Source: Antitrichia curtipendula (taxonomy: Eukaryota; Streptophyta; Bryopsida; Hypnales; Leucodontaceae). Taken from it: a DNA stretch of 64,000 nucleotides. The translations under genes and the position numbers were made by a program. The notes beneath the pieces were generated by a model. It saw only the letters and a program-made list of their open reading frames with translations, was not told the origin of the DNA and ran no database searches. Shown piece by piece: positions 23,602 to 36,560 of the stretch (its first letter is position 1; each line of letters starts with the position of its first letter). The stretch lies in the NCBI GenBank assembly GCA_951230915.1, contig OX579635.1:46252001-46316000 (forward strand), written 5' to 3'.

Positions 23602-26600
23602 GTGCGTTCAAGAAAAGACCTCTAAATTGCTCCGAAATTTGATACGAGGGTGTTGATTGCAAACAACGAAGCTTGTGATCCAGCTTCAATACTCTTCTCA
23701 TTGAGGTGAGTAGATTCTTTGTTCAGTGGTTCTTCCATCAAATAGGTTTTGGTGCTCTTCAGTTGGCAGCTTTGGATTTGTAAATTATTCCATTTTCTTA
23801 CGTCAATTGCTTCTGGATTCGTTGCATGTATCAATTGACAATGTTCTTAGTGTCAAGTTGATTTGCACTAGGTTCATTTAGTCTTCATATGGAGTTCATG
23901 CGTGACATGTGAAATTTGTGTGTCTTCAAAGCCCTTGGAATTTGGAACTAAGAGGATTAATTAACATTCCGCTTCAATTTGATTGTATTGTATGAAGTAC
24001 TCTGAAGACCTTCAGCAATCAATGACTTGACCCATTCTAAGACACATTACGTGGAGTGAATTGCAGATGAGATTGGACAGTGGTATTTATGCACCACGTG
24101 GTCTCCGGTCAAATATGTTGCGGGATTTTTTTCTTCTGTCTTGAGTTGAACGATCGGTAGTAGCTCATGTGGCATTATCCAATTTTCATCAGGAAATTCA
24201 GAACGGTTTTGAAGTCGATAGGTAGGGTTATTGGGCCATAAACCCAAGTCCGGTTTTTCAAGACACCTTTGTCACAAAAGCGTTATAACTCATAACTAAG
24301 CCCCTCTCTGAACACCCTTATATTTGCAAAAAAGTACAGATATGGACATTTGTTATAAGTTGTGCACATATCGTATTATGTCTAACACTTGTCATTATAT
24401 CCCATAATGCTCTCGAGCATTATGTAATCCATTTCTATCAAATCAGTTTGCTATCTCCAACACGCCTTCTGATGAAAGTAGGGACATCTAGAATTGCCTC
24501 TTTTCCAGTTTAGCGTGGTTTCTATTTGGAGAATTTCTAGCTAGTAAACTTTTCTTTATGCTCATTTGATGAATGAAAGAGGATTTAAGCAGTACTACTT
24601 GATTAGAAGACGAATTTGGGTGTCCCCTAACTTTGACCTGCAACAGCACTCCTGCACTCTTGGACTCCTGGATTCGTGGATTCTCTGGTGCTTTGCTAGA
24701 ATCATGTAAGCAGATGGAAACAGAAAGCCTTGTATTTTAGTGAAGCACTCTCTGAAGAGCACTTTTATTCTTGTTATCAAACATTGTAATCTTTCAATTT
24801 GACTAGAAGGGATATTGTTGTGTTTTCTTTTCCCATGTGATCTCTAACATGTCTACTTTGAATTTGTACAGTTCCAATTTGGATAAAATTGATGAAACTT
24901 ATCAAAATGTTGACATTTTGTTCAATATAAAGCGAATTTCAGGAAGCTCGTAAAAAAGATCTTGAGCATTTAGGGGTTAATATCTCTTAGAATTGAAGCA
25001 CATGTGTTTCAACTTGCGAATGTGATGTACTTCAAATATGGTGCTTTGTGGTGCATGAGGGTAGAAATTGCACTACACTCATTGAGGGAATGACCTTAGT
25101 AGCCACACACATTCATCATTCGAGTTTTGTCTTCATGAACTTGAACCAAAGGTAGATTCGAACCTTGGATACTTGACATAGTATCCAGTTTGTTGCAAAA
25201 ATGCAATTTAGAATTCAAGTGAATTTATTGAACCAATAAGTTGTTTGGTACCGTGATAATGCAAGAGAAAATGATGAGTTTTTATGCATTGACAAAAGCA
25301 AAATGCAAGTGGTTGTGAGAATTTTTGAAGACATGTTGGATTAATTATTAACTTTCAAAGGTGAAGGTTGTAGGATGTTGAAGTGAGACTTAGTGAATAT
25401 CAATTCCATACAGTTCACACTAGGAAATGATGTTGATAACATCTAAATATTACCAAAGAAATTAATTATATAAGAGATATAATACCAAAAGTTGTCCCCA
25501 TATAAGGTTGTTACCTTTGCATTACCATAATTGTATCCATTCATTACCTAGTTTAGCTACCAATTTGACATTATTGTTATCCTTTTGCTTTATTCCATTT
25601 TGATTGCTCTATGGGTCAATATTTCAACCAAAAATAGTTGTTGGCAGCTTTTAGGGTCAATTACTATGGCTTTAAGATGCTTCAAGATGTTTGCAATATG
25701 GAGAAAACTATCCCATCATCTTTAATTTGAAAAGTATGATTGTAGAGATGAGACTTTCTAAATATGTATTTTTCACATGTATTACAAGTTAATGCTTATA
25801 GAATTAAGGGGCCTCTTTAACTACAAATGGGAATGGAAGCAAGTTTATATTATAGAACCTATACAAACTTGATCTTCAAGTCTATCGAAGTCTTAATCAA
25901 ATTTTGAAACTAATTCAAAACCATTTTAGTCCAAATTTTGAAATTTTTACATTGATATTAACTTTGCATCCTCACCAATAGGACAAATCAATGTAGAACA
26001 AAAACATTAGTGACCAATCTACCCTTTGAGAAGAGATATAGACTATAATTCTTCAAAATCAATGCACTTTAGAGTCCATAATTGCCTAATAGCAAATCTT
26101 AAATTATTGCTTAGTATCTTTCATTTCTTGGCTACTTACAAGTGAAAGTTTTTGCTTTTATTTTTCAAAGATGCAATCACATGATTGTCTTATTTTTATC
26201 ATTAAAATTTTAGATTTAAAAAAAAAATCAATTTTTGAAAGCACTTGTTAGACCTTGAAATACATTTTTAGAAAAAAATTCAAACCAAAGAATCTAAAAG
26301 ATTGTTAATTTCAAGGACTCAAGTACATTGTCCCTATACATGCCCAATAAATAGAGAGTAGACAAATCTTGAATCATGTTATTTAGAATGAATGTAAATA
26401 AAACTCCATAATAAACATAATCAAGGACAAGAATTCATCCAAATGTAGTCTTAAGGGGTAATTTGAGGGACTTCAGACTCTCTAAGTGGGAACTTGAGGA
26501 GTTTCAATGTAAACAATGTAAAATAGCCAAATTACTATAAAGTACTTCCCATCTATTTTGTTGAGTATCAAACACCTTTTATAGGCATGGATTGATGATG

Positions 26601-26664
26601 CTCTAAAAAATTAGAAAACTGTCAAAATGTCAAGTGTATTTAGGGTGCTAAATTAGTAGTTTAT
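23602..26664. other. AT-rich intergenic DNA with one solo transposon end
   Basis: No credible coding frame. At 24964-24980 the sequence GAGCATTTAGGGGTTAA is a perfect right terminus of the TTAA element group, but I could not find its left end, so this may be a truncated copy. Confidence 0.45.
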
Positions 26665-27570
26665 TTAACCCCTAAATGCCCAAGACTTTTGAAGTGTTAT
26701 TTCCTATGAGAAATGAACATAGACTTATAGTTATCCACAAGAGAAATGTATATTTTCTATTTTTAGTATGCTACCCCTCTCCACAATGTTTTAGAAATTT
26801 GCACATTAAAGGTTTTTGGGATTGGAGGTCACATGAACAACAACAAATAGTGCTAGTACACTAAAATGCACTTTCAAAAAACTTAATTTCACAAATAACT
26901 CCAAATTAACATTTGCATGTTTAAATTTTCAACATTGAAAATCATGAAAACACTTTATTCTTTCCATTGGGACCATTTTCAAAGCAAATGGATGTGTATA
27001 ATTTTTTAGATGTCAAATCATATAAAGTTGGCAAACTTTGTTCAAAGTTTGGAAATGAAGTAAAATTTGCAAACTTTACTTTTTACTTATATGCCTTTGA
27101 GGACCTCTCAATAATCAAATATTTAACTTTTTTAGCATTACATGTGTTTCAAGGGCATTGGAGGGCCATTTCAGGGCCGTTTCCAATGATGTGCACCATC
27201 TAGTGCTAGTTAGAATAGATAATAACTATAAATTAATAATCAATACTTTATTTCTATTTTTTTAAAACAAAATTTTAAAGTTTTAAAAAATTCAAAATTA
27301 ATTTTTTATTATTATCTGAAATGGTAGTTGCTTTGCCACGTCAGCGTGCTGCTGTGGCCCAGTTCCCACAATTTGAAAACTTGGGAAAACTCACAGCCCT
27401 TAAGACTAGATGAATAACATCTAATTGTGAAAATGGAAGATTCCAATAGTTAATCCTAAAAATTGCTTATAAAAAATTTGAAAACGGTCAAAAGAATTTA
27501 ATGCCCACAACAAAATGAGATTGAAATTTCAGATTCACTATATATGGTCAATTGGGCATTTAGGGGTTAA
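26665..27570 (+). mobile_element. TTAA-flanked TIR element, family 1, copy B
   Basis: The 906-bp element starts TTAACCCCTAAATGCCC and ends GGGCATTTAGGGGTTAA, a perfect 17-bp inverted repeat. The interior is homologous to 8020-8841 in the same orientation. It carries about 200 bp extra (roughly 27160-27420), including a small GC-richer block GCCACGTCAGCGTGCTGC. No transposase frame. Confidence 0.85.
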
Positions 27571-28381
27571 GGATGGAAAGAAAATCAAAATTAAAAAAAA
27601 TAAAGGTTGATCTTATATGTAGATTCTTATGCTCTTATTTAATTTGCCTAAAAAATTGAGATCTACATTCCCTTTTCTAAAAAGAATCCAGGCCATCAAA
27701 AATAAAAACATCCCTTGGGACATATTTTCAAATTTAGAAGAATAAGTGTTTCTTCCACGTCCAAGTCATTTAGGATGAGATCATGAAACCTGTAAAAAAA
27801 ATGAACTTATTCCAATATAAATGAAGTTTAGGGAAGTGATTATTAAATTAATAGAATTCAATTTAAGGGGATTTTCACATTTTTGAGTTCTCCTATTGTC
27901 ATAAGCTCTAATTGATGAACTAATTCATATTGAAATATATACTTGACTGTATGCAAGTAAATGTTGCTTGGAAATATATATCTTTGGATGATGGATTTGT
28001 GTACTAGACAATAAATTGGAGTTATGACAAGTGCGTTGGACTTTGGAAATAGACAATAACAAATTTATAATCAAGATTTGGATAAGATATAAACTCATAC
28101 TTAGAATACTTCTATTTAAGTGTAACTAAGACTTTTGCTTTAGTGGATGAGATAGAACTAGGAACATAAAGCTAAAAGTTTTTTTAAAACTTTAATCCTA
28201 GAAGCAGAAGACCTATCGCTACATGCAATAGTGATATGATATGATTTTTGAACAAATAAGTGCATTTTTCATCTTTACAATAATACAAAAGTCATCCGTT
28301 GTTAATTTTTTGGATGCATCATCCTTATATGGTTAAGCATTGATAGTTTCTTATTCGAGCTATGGGAGGTTCATAGTAATT

Positions 28382-28396
28382 TGGTATTAGAGTTGG
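28382..28396 (+). other. Possible decayed copia-type primer binding site
   Basis: TGGTATTAGAGTTGG differs from the plant initiator-Met-tRNA primer site TGGTATCAGAGC by two C-to-T changes over 12 bases. Such transitions are expected in methylated, silenced retrotransposons. Following DNA has short coding-like patches (around 28520-28615) but no intact gag. LTRs could not be delimited. Confidence 0.25.
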
Positions 28397-30541
28397 TTAG
28401 ATTGAAAAAAGTTATATTTCAAGTAGAAAAGGCTTTTTTGGAGCACCTTAGATAGATTAAGCATAGCTAAAGTGGTGATAATAACACTTAGCAGCTTGAG
28501 AAGTGAAGCTCTCTACTAGTTATTGATTCCACAATCGAAGAAGAGAGAGATCAAGTTGTTGACAAGCTAAGACATCTCAAAGTTGGAGATATGGACTTCA
28601 TCTTGATGATCTCCTTGTGTACGAAAAAAACATTTTTCTTTTTATCATGATTTTATACCATTCTTATAAACTACATTGTGTAATATCCAAAATTAACTAA
28701 TATAACCTAATCTTTATTCAATGATATAGATAAAGCATCATCACATTTGTAGAAAAAAAAAAACTGGATTAAAATCATTCATTTTTCAATATAGAAATAT
28801 TATGTTTGGCCATTCAAAAGATGCTTTTATTCTTTTCATGTAGATGAATGGCACAAATATAGATGCTTGTGTTCTTAGAGTAAAATGTGAGGAGAAATTA
28901 AAAAAATGAGGCAATCACAAATGGAACATGACAAATGAAAAGCATTTGTAACTACAAATTTGCATTTCCACTTGAATAAAAATGCTGCGCATAAGCACAT
29001 CATGCCAAGATCATTTTATGCCAATAATGTGACAAGTATGTGTAAACAACAATAATGATGCAATAGTGGCTATGTAAGTGCCTAAGCACCATCACTTTTA
29101 CATTTGAATATATGATTGATGTGAAACTCACCTCCAATCAACACTAACGTGACAAATTGTGATATAAGTAGTTTGCTCTTCAAGTGACCATTGAAGCCTA
29201 TCTAACTCATTAATCATTATAATAGATACGTGTCAATTAGTCCTAGATAGGGAATGTATTTAGAGCATGGTTGTTTTAAGAGCAAACTACCTCACACCTT
29301 GTATAAATCTTCAATGAGTGGTTTGAAAAACAATGCACAAACCCTTAGTGGATCCACGAGGCTTGACAAATGGCCGAATTACTAATCTATGCTACAAACT
29401 AATAGCTCTGAACTCTTAATAGGCACCATAAGTCAATGGAACCATACTCGTTGTTGATGGCATATAACACCCTCATGCACCATATATGACAAATGTAAAA
29501 GAAAAATAAATAAATAAATAAAATCTCTATATTTAAAGGTTGACGTCAATTAAAAATTTGTTCATCTTGGGGCCCACATCAAACTTCAAGAGGCGTGGCG
29601 AGTGGCACTTAAAAATAAAAATAAAAATTTATTGAACAATGAGTAAAAGGTATCATTTGAATCATTGATCTCTAAAAATCCAATGACTTTTGGACAAAAG
29701 ATAGATTTGTGATAAACATATCACTCATTTAATAATTTTTTTGAATTTCTATCTATAAGAGAAGATGTTAAAAATCATGATTACATTAATCTTTGTAGTC
29801 AAATATTGTTGAAAATTTAAACGTGCAAATGTTAACTGCAAAAAAATTTTAATTCAATTTTGAAGCATTTGATTAAAAATTCTCAAAAATGCAATTTTTA
29901 TTTTAGAATATTGTATTTTTATTACTTTGAAAACATTTAGAATTTCAATGCAAATAAATTACAGCTAAGCAATTCACAATTTAAAATCAATAATCACTAT
30001 TGTATATTAAATAATAAATTTTGATTGAAAATGAACATTCATTTGAATTTTTTTCTTCAAATTAAGCTTTATTTGTTCAGATTGTACTATTACTTAAATA
30101 TATGTAGTACAAGATTGTCAATGCATGGAACATTGTTAACTATTTTTTTTAAATAATCTAATTTAATATTGATTTATATCCAATAGTACATAAAATACAA
30201 CATAAAACATGTCATTAGACAATGTTTGCAAAATTAGAAATTTATGATATTGATATCATGAGTTGATATAAACTTCAAAGTATCCAATGATTAACTATTC
30301 ATTTAAATGTCTTTATTCATTGTAGCTATAACATCTAAATTACACTTGTCAATATAGAGTTTATTCAAATTTTGAATGAGATAATGGCATTAAAGTACTA
30401 GGAAAAGATATTTTTTTTAAAAACTATGTATGTCAATGCTTATACTTGTGAAGATTATTGTAGAAGCAATAAAAAGACATTTACCAAAACACAACGTCTC
30501 AAATTAAATTTCCAAAAATGATTGATTTTTAATAATTAATA

Positions 30542-30542
30542 G

Positions 30543-30571
<29 letters not shown>
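30542..30571. repeat. TA dinucleotide microsatellite
   Basis: About 14 uninterrupted TA units lie within AT-rich intergenic DNA. Confidence 0.9.
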
Positions 30572-30573
<2 letters not shown>

Positions 30574-30789
30574 GTTGTTCATCTTCATCTTTTCTATCAA
30601 AAAATATAGATGTATGTCTATATGATGTTATTGAAATATTCAGCAACGAAAGTATTGTGAAATTTTGATACTTTTACAAATAAGTTTGAATTGAGAAAAA
30701 TACATTTGTTGTTTTTAAAATCGGAAGACTCCATTTTTTAGAATAGCAAAGAAAGAAGAATAAAATGCACTTTTCTAAGATAAAATTTC

Positions 30790-31092
30790 CATAACATTGC
30801 TAACAGGCCTAATTCCGTCAGCCTTGAAGGAGGGACAATTCTTCCCTAGGGAGGAACTTCAATTATAATTTTGATGATACTATTGGCTGTCCTACTAATA
30901 TAATCTGGCAAAATTCACAGCTTTGATGATTCATAAATGAGTTAAATTGGTTGGTGCACCAAATGAATAGTAATTTGTAGGCAAGATGCACACATGCAGC
31001 AAGCTATTGGCTAGCTACAACGTTGGGGGGCTCTGCATTTCAGGGGAGCCAAAAGGAATCCCCTAGCCCTAGCGTTACGTAACAATGTTATG
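30790..31092. mobile_element. Possible fold-back element of about 300 bp
   Basis: The ends CATAACATTGCTA and TAACAATGTTATG form a 13-base imperfect inverted pair. The interior is GC-richer than its surroundings and holds its own palindromic words (CTTCCCTAGGGAGG). The superfamily is unknown and the short ends could be chance. Confidence 0.3.
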
Positions 31093-31949
31093 TCCATGTT
31101 ATCAAATATTTATAGGATGAAGATTGTTCTCAATAAAATTAACCCAAGGTATTCAATGCTAAGAAAAATTCCTAAGGAAATAGTATTCATCCAACATGAA
31201 ATATTATCGATGATATTCTACCTTATATTTGAATGGATTATGAAAATCTTCCTCAACAAGGAGATTGTTTTATAATTTTTGTCTTGCTAACGAGATTATA
31301 TATATCTTCTAGATGGTAAAAAAGTCTACTCAAAGAAATCCAACCAACCACAAAAAATACCCACCTAACTAAGGTGGATTTTTTTGCAATACAAGGCTAA
31401 TATGACCATAACTAGATAATCTAGTGGGGATTCATTTATTTTGGGTAGTGCAAAAAACAATCTTCACTAGAGTGATGAAGCTATTTACATCTATGGAATG
31501 GATGAAATTTACAATATATGGATGAAAAGTCATTTGTTCATTCAAAATAGTGTATATTCATCCAAAATAGAGTGATACCATTTCAAGATTTGATAGCAAT
31601 TTAGTGATTTCATCCACCGGAAAAGGAAGAGTATCTCACCAAATATTCCCTGTAAAAAAATTGGCATCTTTTTTTACAGAGAAAATTTGCTAAAAAAATT
31701 CCCTGTAATACCGGTAATCCCTCCAAAATTCCATTTTAGTCATTCTTAGCCTTGTATCCAACCCCCAAAATAAAACCAAAAAACCCCTACCCCCACCTGA
31801 GTTAGGCGCAGTACGATTTGCTTGTGCCACGGACACCGATGAATGAAAACCGATCCAACGAATGAAATCCGCAACCGAACGAACGAATAAATCCTCTTAC
31901 CAACTAGCTGACGCAGCCCTAAAGAAGAGATAGAAGGGAAACAGAGACG

Positions 31950-32309
31950 GGCAATGGCAGGACGGCAGGCAAGCAGGCTGGCAGACGCAGTACAGTACTG
32001 TACAATCCCGCGCTCTTCTTCTTCTTCTTCTTCTTCATCTTCTTCTCCTCCTGCTTTCTTCATCTCCGGCAGTGCTTCCACAGGGATTTTTCCAACCACC
32101 AGGCACCACAGAATCAAACTCCTTATCAAAAGCTACAGGACTCTTGTCTTTGTAGGAATCCGGATCCATCCTATTCTTACTGAACTTTGTAGCGCTATCA
32201 CTATTGTGTTCTCGTTGCACACACAGTTCTGCTCTTGGGATCCACCATTTCATTGTGATTGGGATCCATTTGGGTAACGCCCGACCCACCGGTCCCTTTT
32301 CGTTGCCAG
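31950..32309 (+). promoter_or_regulatory. Probable promoter and 5' leader exon of the downstream F-box gene
   Basis: Base composition rises sharply here and a (TCT)n tract lies at about 32015-32045, typical of plant promoters and leaders. A strong donor, CCAG followed by GTATGT, at 32310 would end a leader exon. The DNA beyond it is T-rich and begins with a pyrimidine tract containing 13 C (32348-32360), which looks intronic. The acceptor before the 34393 start codon was not fixed. Confidence 0.4.
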
Positions 32310-34392
32310 GTATGTCCCAGATTCGTTGTCTCTTTTTGTACCCCCCACCCCCCCCCCCCCTCTCCTCGTCCACTCCGCCGCTTTTGTTTGAGAAATTTGG
32401 TAAACGGACAACAAGATTAGGGTTCTAGGTAGGTGTTTTTTGAAAATTTTCATGTGAGAAATTTTTCATGGATTTGTGACTTTTAATTTTGATTTAATTT
32501 TGGATTTTTAATAGCTTTGATCCTTCTTCGTTGTGTTTCTGGTGTGAATAGTTTTGTGTCTTTTGGTTTCTTGTGTGACGAGGTTGGTAGTTTTTTTGGT
32601 GATTGTTTGGAAACGGTTTGGTATCGATTTTCTTGTTGTCGGAGTTTGCTGGTGAAAGGGCTAGTTGATGATGTGAACGGAAAGTTTTGTGTCTTATGTT
32701 AGGGTTGTTTGAGCAAGGGTTGAGATTTTTAATTTTCGTAAAGTTTTGTTTTTTCAAAAGTTTTGTTTTTTTTATTTTGTTTCGTTTGTGGTTGATTTGG
32801 TGTTGATGTTATGCGTCCTGTGTGCTTTGGTTTCTTGCGTGACTACAGAAGACGGTGGTTTTTTGCTGGTTTCTTGGTTGCAATTTTGTTGTCGATTTTC
32901 TTGTTCTTTTAGTTTTCTGGTGACAGTTCTCAATCGGTCTGTGTTTGTGAGTTCGTAATGTTTGTGCCTTTACGTTAGTAGGAACGATTTTCGATTTGGT
33001 GATACGTTAGTGGAGGTTTGCAGAGGCCACGAAGTGAAGGTATCGAGCACACTTAAGTGGTTATCGGCGATACCGAAACAAGTTTGAGGTAGTCGAACGA
33101 TTTTGAACTTGTACCGGTAGTCGCCTTATATAGGGTTCGTGCCTACTTTCTAAAAGGATAAAAGGTAGGATTGGCTTTGCATAACTTGGAGGTTTTACTT
33201 CGGGTTGATGTTGTTGTTGTTTGAACTTTAGGTCTTTGGATTAGTTATCAGGATTTGCCATTTTTAGGTTTGAAATACTGTTGCTGTTTTTTTGATGTTG
33301 TGCGTAGAAGAACACCGCAACGATTCTGATTGTTTGAAAGTTGGCTGATTTGGTAGGTTATCTTTAGTTTACTTTTTGTTTTATGCTTTCGCTATGTATT
33401 TCCTAGTCGTACGATTTGGCGCCTCTGATGTTATAATGATTGCCTCTGTCACGTTTTCTGCTTTGATTGGATTCACGTCAAATTTGGCTGTGTTCCTATT
33501 GGAGTGAAGGGCTTAGAGTTCTATGTTTTGGTTACGGGCGTTGGGAAGATTAGTGTTGTTATATTGGTCATGAGAATTCGCTAATTATTCCTTTTACTCT
33601 TATTCTTGACAAGGCTGTGTATAGGCGATATCGTGGCTGTGAGGGTATGTTCCGTTTGTAAATATGAGTTCTTGTTGAGTACGTGTCAAAGTATGAAGTT
33701 ATAGAAGATCGCTGAGGGTTACCTATTTTATGCATCAAGATACGCCTTGCTTACAGAGCTGTGTGGTCTAAGGTCACTTATTCAATGATGCGACAGCAAA
33801 TTAAGTGGAGTATATCAGCTTCCTGGTTGTAGCAACATGCCAAGGAATTTATTACTGCCCCATACAGACTGCCTAGTTTTATACGTGAAGTTTGTCTCTC
33901 AGGTTGCCTAACCATAAATTTTCATTATTTCTTCGGTTTGAGAGAGAGGGACTACAGGGATGGTCTGCTGCTGATTGAACTTCAATCCAACTTTTCGTAT
34001 TTGGGTAGATTTTTTTGGTAGGACAAATGTGGTTCGTTCTGCAATGTCTTAAAAATCTTTTGCTTATGCAATAGTTTGGGTGGTATTGGGGAGCAGCTTA
34101 AACTGCGAGGTGTCTGTCCAACTGCCTAGCTTGACACTTTTTCCAAGCGAGAGGGAAGCACAAACAGTACACGGCATCGTGAAGGCAGGCGAGAGTGTTT
34201 TTTTCTTGGAGGTGGTTGTGTATCATTGCTCAGTAGGCGGACGAATATCATCTTCATGCCTCTCAGCTTGTAATTCGACATTTTTCCACCACCTCAGGAA
34301 GAGTTTGTTTGTGGGCTTGCTCAGGGTGTTGTCTCTTCATCTTAGGATTTTAGACTAGCGTGGGCTTAGTTCACTACTGTTGTATAGCTACC

Positions 34393-34773
34393 ATGGCCAC
34401 AGTGACTTCAGATGAAACTTGTTATGACGAGGTCGTGAGCCATTCAGAAAATGCAGAGAGGTCGATTGGCTCTCTTTCGGATCAACTGTGGTTGCGTGTG
34501 TTGAGGTTGGGGATAGATGGTGGCTTCCTAGACCATAAAGATCTCTGTTCTTTGTCCTGTGTCAGTCATCGGCTCTCCCGTCTATCCTCTTCCGACTCTA
34601 TTTGGCAACGTGCATTCCATCGTAAGTTTGCACCGCCATCAGATGGAGTTCCTGGCTCTAAGCGAGAAGAGTACATTGGCTCTTCGCGACTGGGGTCGAC
34701 GAAGAAGCGGAAACACTCGCATGGAAGTCGTCATAGATCTCTTAGAAGCAGACAGGTTGTTGTACAGTCTTAA
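34393..34773 (+). CDS. Short F-box protein, SKIP24-like
   Basis: From the Met at 34393 (CCATGG context) the frame gives 126 residues. Residues about 27-78 form an F-box (LSDQLWLRVLRLGIDGG, then CSLSCVSHRLSRLSSSDSIW), closest by eye to plant SKIP24. A basic tail follows (STKKRKHSHGSRHRSLRSRQ). SKIP24 proteins are longer, with a coiled-coil tail in further exons. A possible donor, CAG/GTTGTT, lies at about 34756, so the true gene may splice onward to exons I did not find; otherwise the protein ends after the basic tail. It would act as an SCF ubiquitin-ligase adaptor. An upstream in-frame start at 34360 is less likely. Confidence 0.65.
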   Translation: MATVTSDETCYDEVVSHSENAERSIGSLSDQLWLRVLRLGIDGGFLDHKDLCSLSCVSHRLSRLSSSDSIWQRAFHRKFAPPSDGVPGSKREEYIGSSRLGSTKKRKHSHGSRHRSLRSRQVVVQS

Positions 34774-36078
34774 GTACAACTCCATGGGGGTGGGTTTCTC
34801 ACCCCTTATGCTTATGCATCCATGATTGGTTCTCTGTTGTATTCTATGTCCAAATGGACCTCAGAGAGTGAGAGTACTTCTCTCAAAGTTTTCCTAGTGT
34901 ACAAAACCAAGTAGTAGCTGTTCTAGCATTTCCTTGGACCTGATTAGAGTACAAGTGTTTTTTGCCAAAACAGCTTCATCGACCGCTCTCTTTGGGAGTC
35001 ATGGGAAGAGCAGTTTGAAATCATGTGGTGAGTGGTTTGAGAATTTTCCTCAGCAGGAAATGACATTGCAGGGAGGCTAAATGCAAAGCCACACTTTCGG
35101 TGGTATACAAAAACTAGCGGGGCATCTCCCCTGCGGACAAGGAGATGTAGCAACGAGTGAACAAAACCAGACAGTGAGTGATTTTTTCCCGGCATTTCTA
35201 TGGCTTTGTAAATAGAGATACCGCTTGTTCCTTGTTTTTTTTATAATGGATGACTCTTGTATTGCCCACTTCGAGAGCTATTACCTGTCTGAAATGAGTG
35301 GAAATATATTTCGTTTTTTCACCAAGTAGTTTGATTCCGGTGTTCCAGTCTCTGATTAACATTTGCGTGTCCTTCTCAGTCTTGCTTGAGCTTGCTTGTT
35401 TCGTCGTTGGTATATTTAATTCCGGACATTTTGTCGTCTTCACGGTGAGAGCTGCAGAGTCTTTGTTGGCTAGATCTTGCACTTCTGCATGATTGAATTA
35501 GACCCTACCTATGTCAATGGTGTTTCTGGGGAACTGTTCAGTTGACCCGTGCAGTTGTGTTGTTATAGTATCTAGTTTTGTTCTGTAGAATGAACATATT
35601 CGTGCACAGACTGGTCTGGCAGTCTGGCATCTACTAGACTTGGTCAACACTAGACTGTGCCTCACTAGACACGCAAGAGAATGTTTGATACTTCGACTGT
35701 TCGTGCTGACTCTAGATGCTCTTGCCACTCCAGTACACTTCACAATTCCTACAATCCTACTGCTTCGGTTGTTGTGAAGCAACGCCTTGGATTTCACAGG
35801 TTACAGTGACTCTTAGGTTTCTCATAGGTTGCCCATCATGTGAATGATCGTATCGTAGAGCGAGATCATGGACTTGATTTGACTCATAATTAAGAAATCA
35901 ACTCTCGTCATGCAATCATATTTACTTAGATCTCAGGTATTCATTGCAGATATCTGAGCACATTTCTCCAGTAAACCTTTAAAAGGACATTGCCAGCCTG
36001 AGCGGCATTGAAACATCGCATTTCATGTTTGCATTTTATATAATTTTCAACAGTCTGGTTTAACTGCCCCGCCAAATA
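34774..36078. other. No gene recognised
   Basis: This moderately AT-rich DNA probably includes the 3' end of the F-box gene. The word ACTAGAC recurs three times near 35630-35675. Frames on both strands are short and unlike known proteins. Confidence 0.35.
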
Positions 36079-36560
36079 TAAGGTAGTGTGCTCATGAAGC
36101 ACCCCTTTCAGTGCTGGTCGGCCTTTCTGATGGGTTTCAGATGCCCACAAGTATTTTCCCTTATTTTTCACTTGAAGAAAAACTGATGCAAAATCTAATT
36201 CAAGTGGTTTCTTATTTTTGGGAGCATTTATGAATTATTTATGAATTTCCAAAGAATTCTACCATTGGCACTTGTTCGTAATCACAGGCCTTGTGAAAGT
36301 CACAGAAGTGCAATTTGAAAGATGATATGGGTTGACCAAAAAGAAGCATTGCATTATACACAAGGTTCCAAAATGTAACCATTACTAAACTTAAATGGAA
36401 CTTAGATTCTTTAGCATTTGTAAGAAGGTAATTGGGCAACCAATTCTCATTTAGAAAAATTAAGTGGATGAATCCGAGCTTCAAAATAGATCCATGTTTA
36501 CTATTATTCCATCTATTGGCGAAGTCAACAATCCATTTTAGAAATGCTTACCTATCCATT
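36079..36560 (+). mobile_element. Truncated MITE copy (AGGTAG family, long type)
   Basis: It starts TAAGGTAG and is homologous over about 450 bp to the full element at 48598-49197, in the same orientation. Shared words include GGAGCATTTATGAATTA and TCATTTAGAAAAATTAA. The right terminus is lost. Confidence 0.65.

Larger units (their letters stand above)
27571..31949. other. Gene-poor AT-rich DNA
   Basis: No convincing gene. The stretch contains a possible decayed retrotransposon primer site (28382), a TA microsatellite (30542-30571) and a possible fold-back element (30790-31092), listed separately. Confidence 0.45.

Noticed and set aside
31746..32373. Overlapping frames on both strands around the TCT repeat
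   Set aside because: They are created by the microsatellite and the GC-rich leader; low-complexity Glu or Ser runs.
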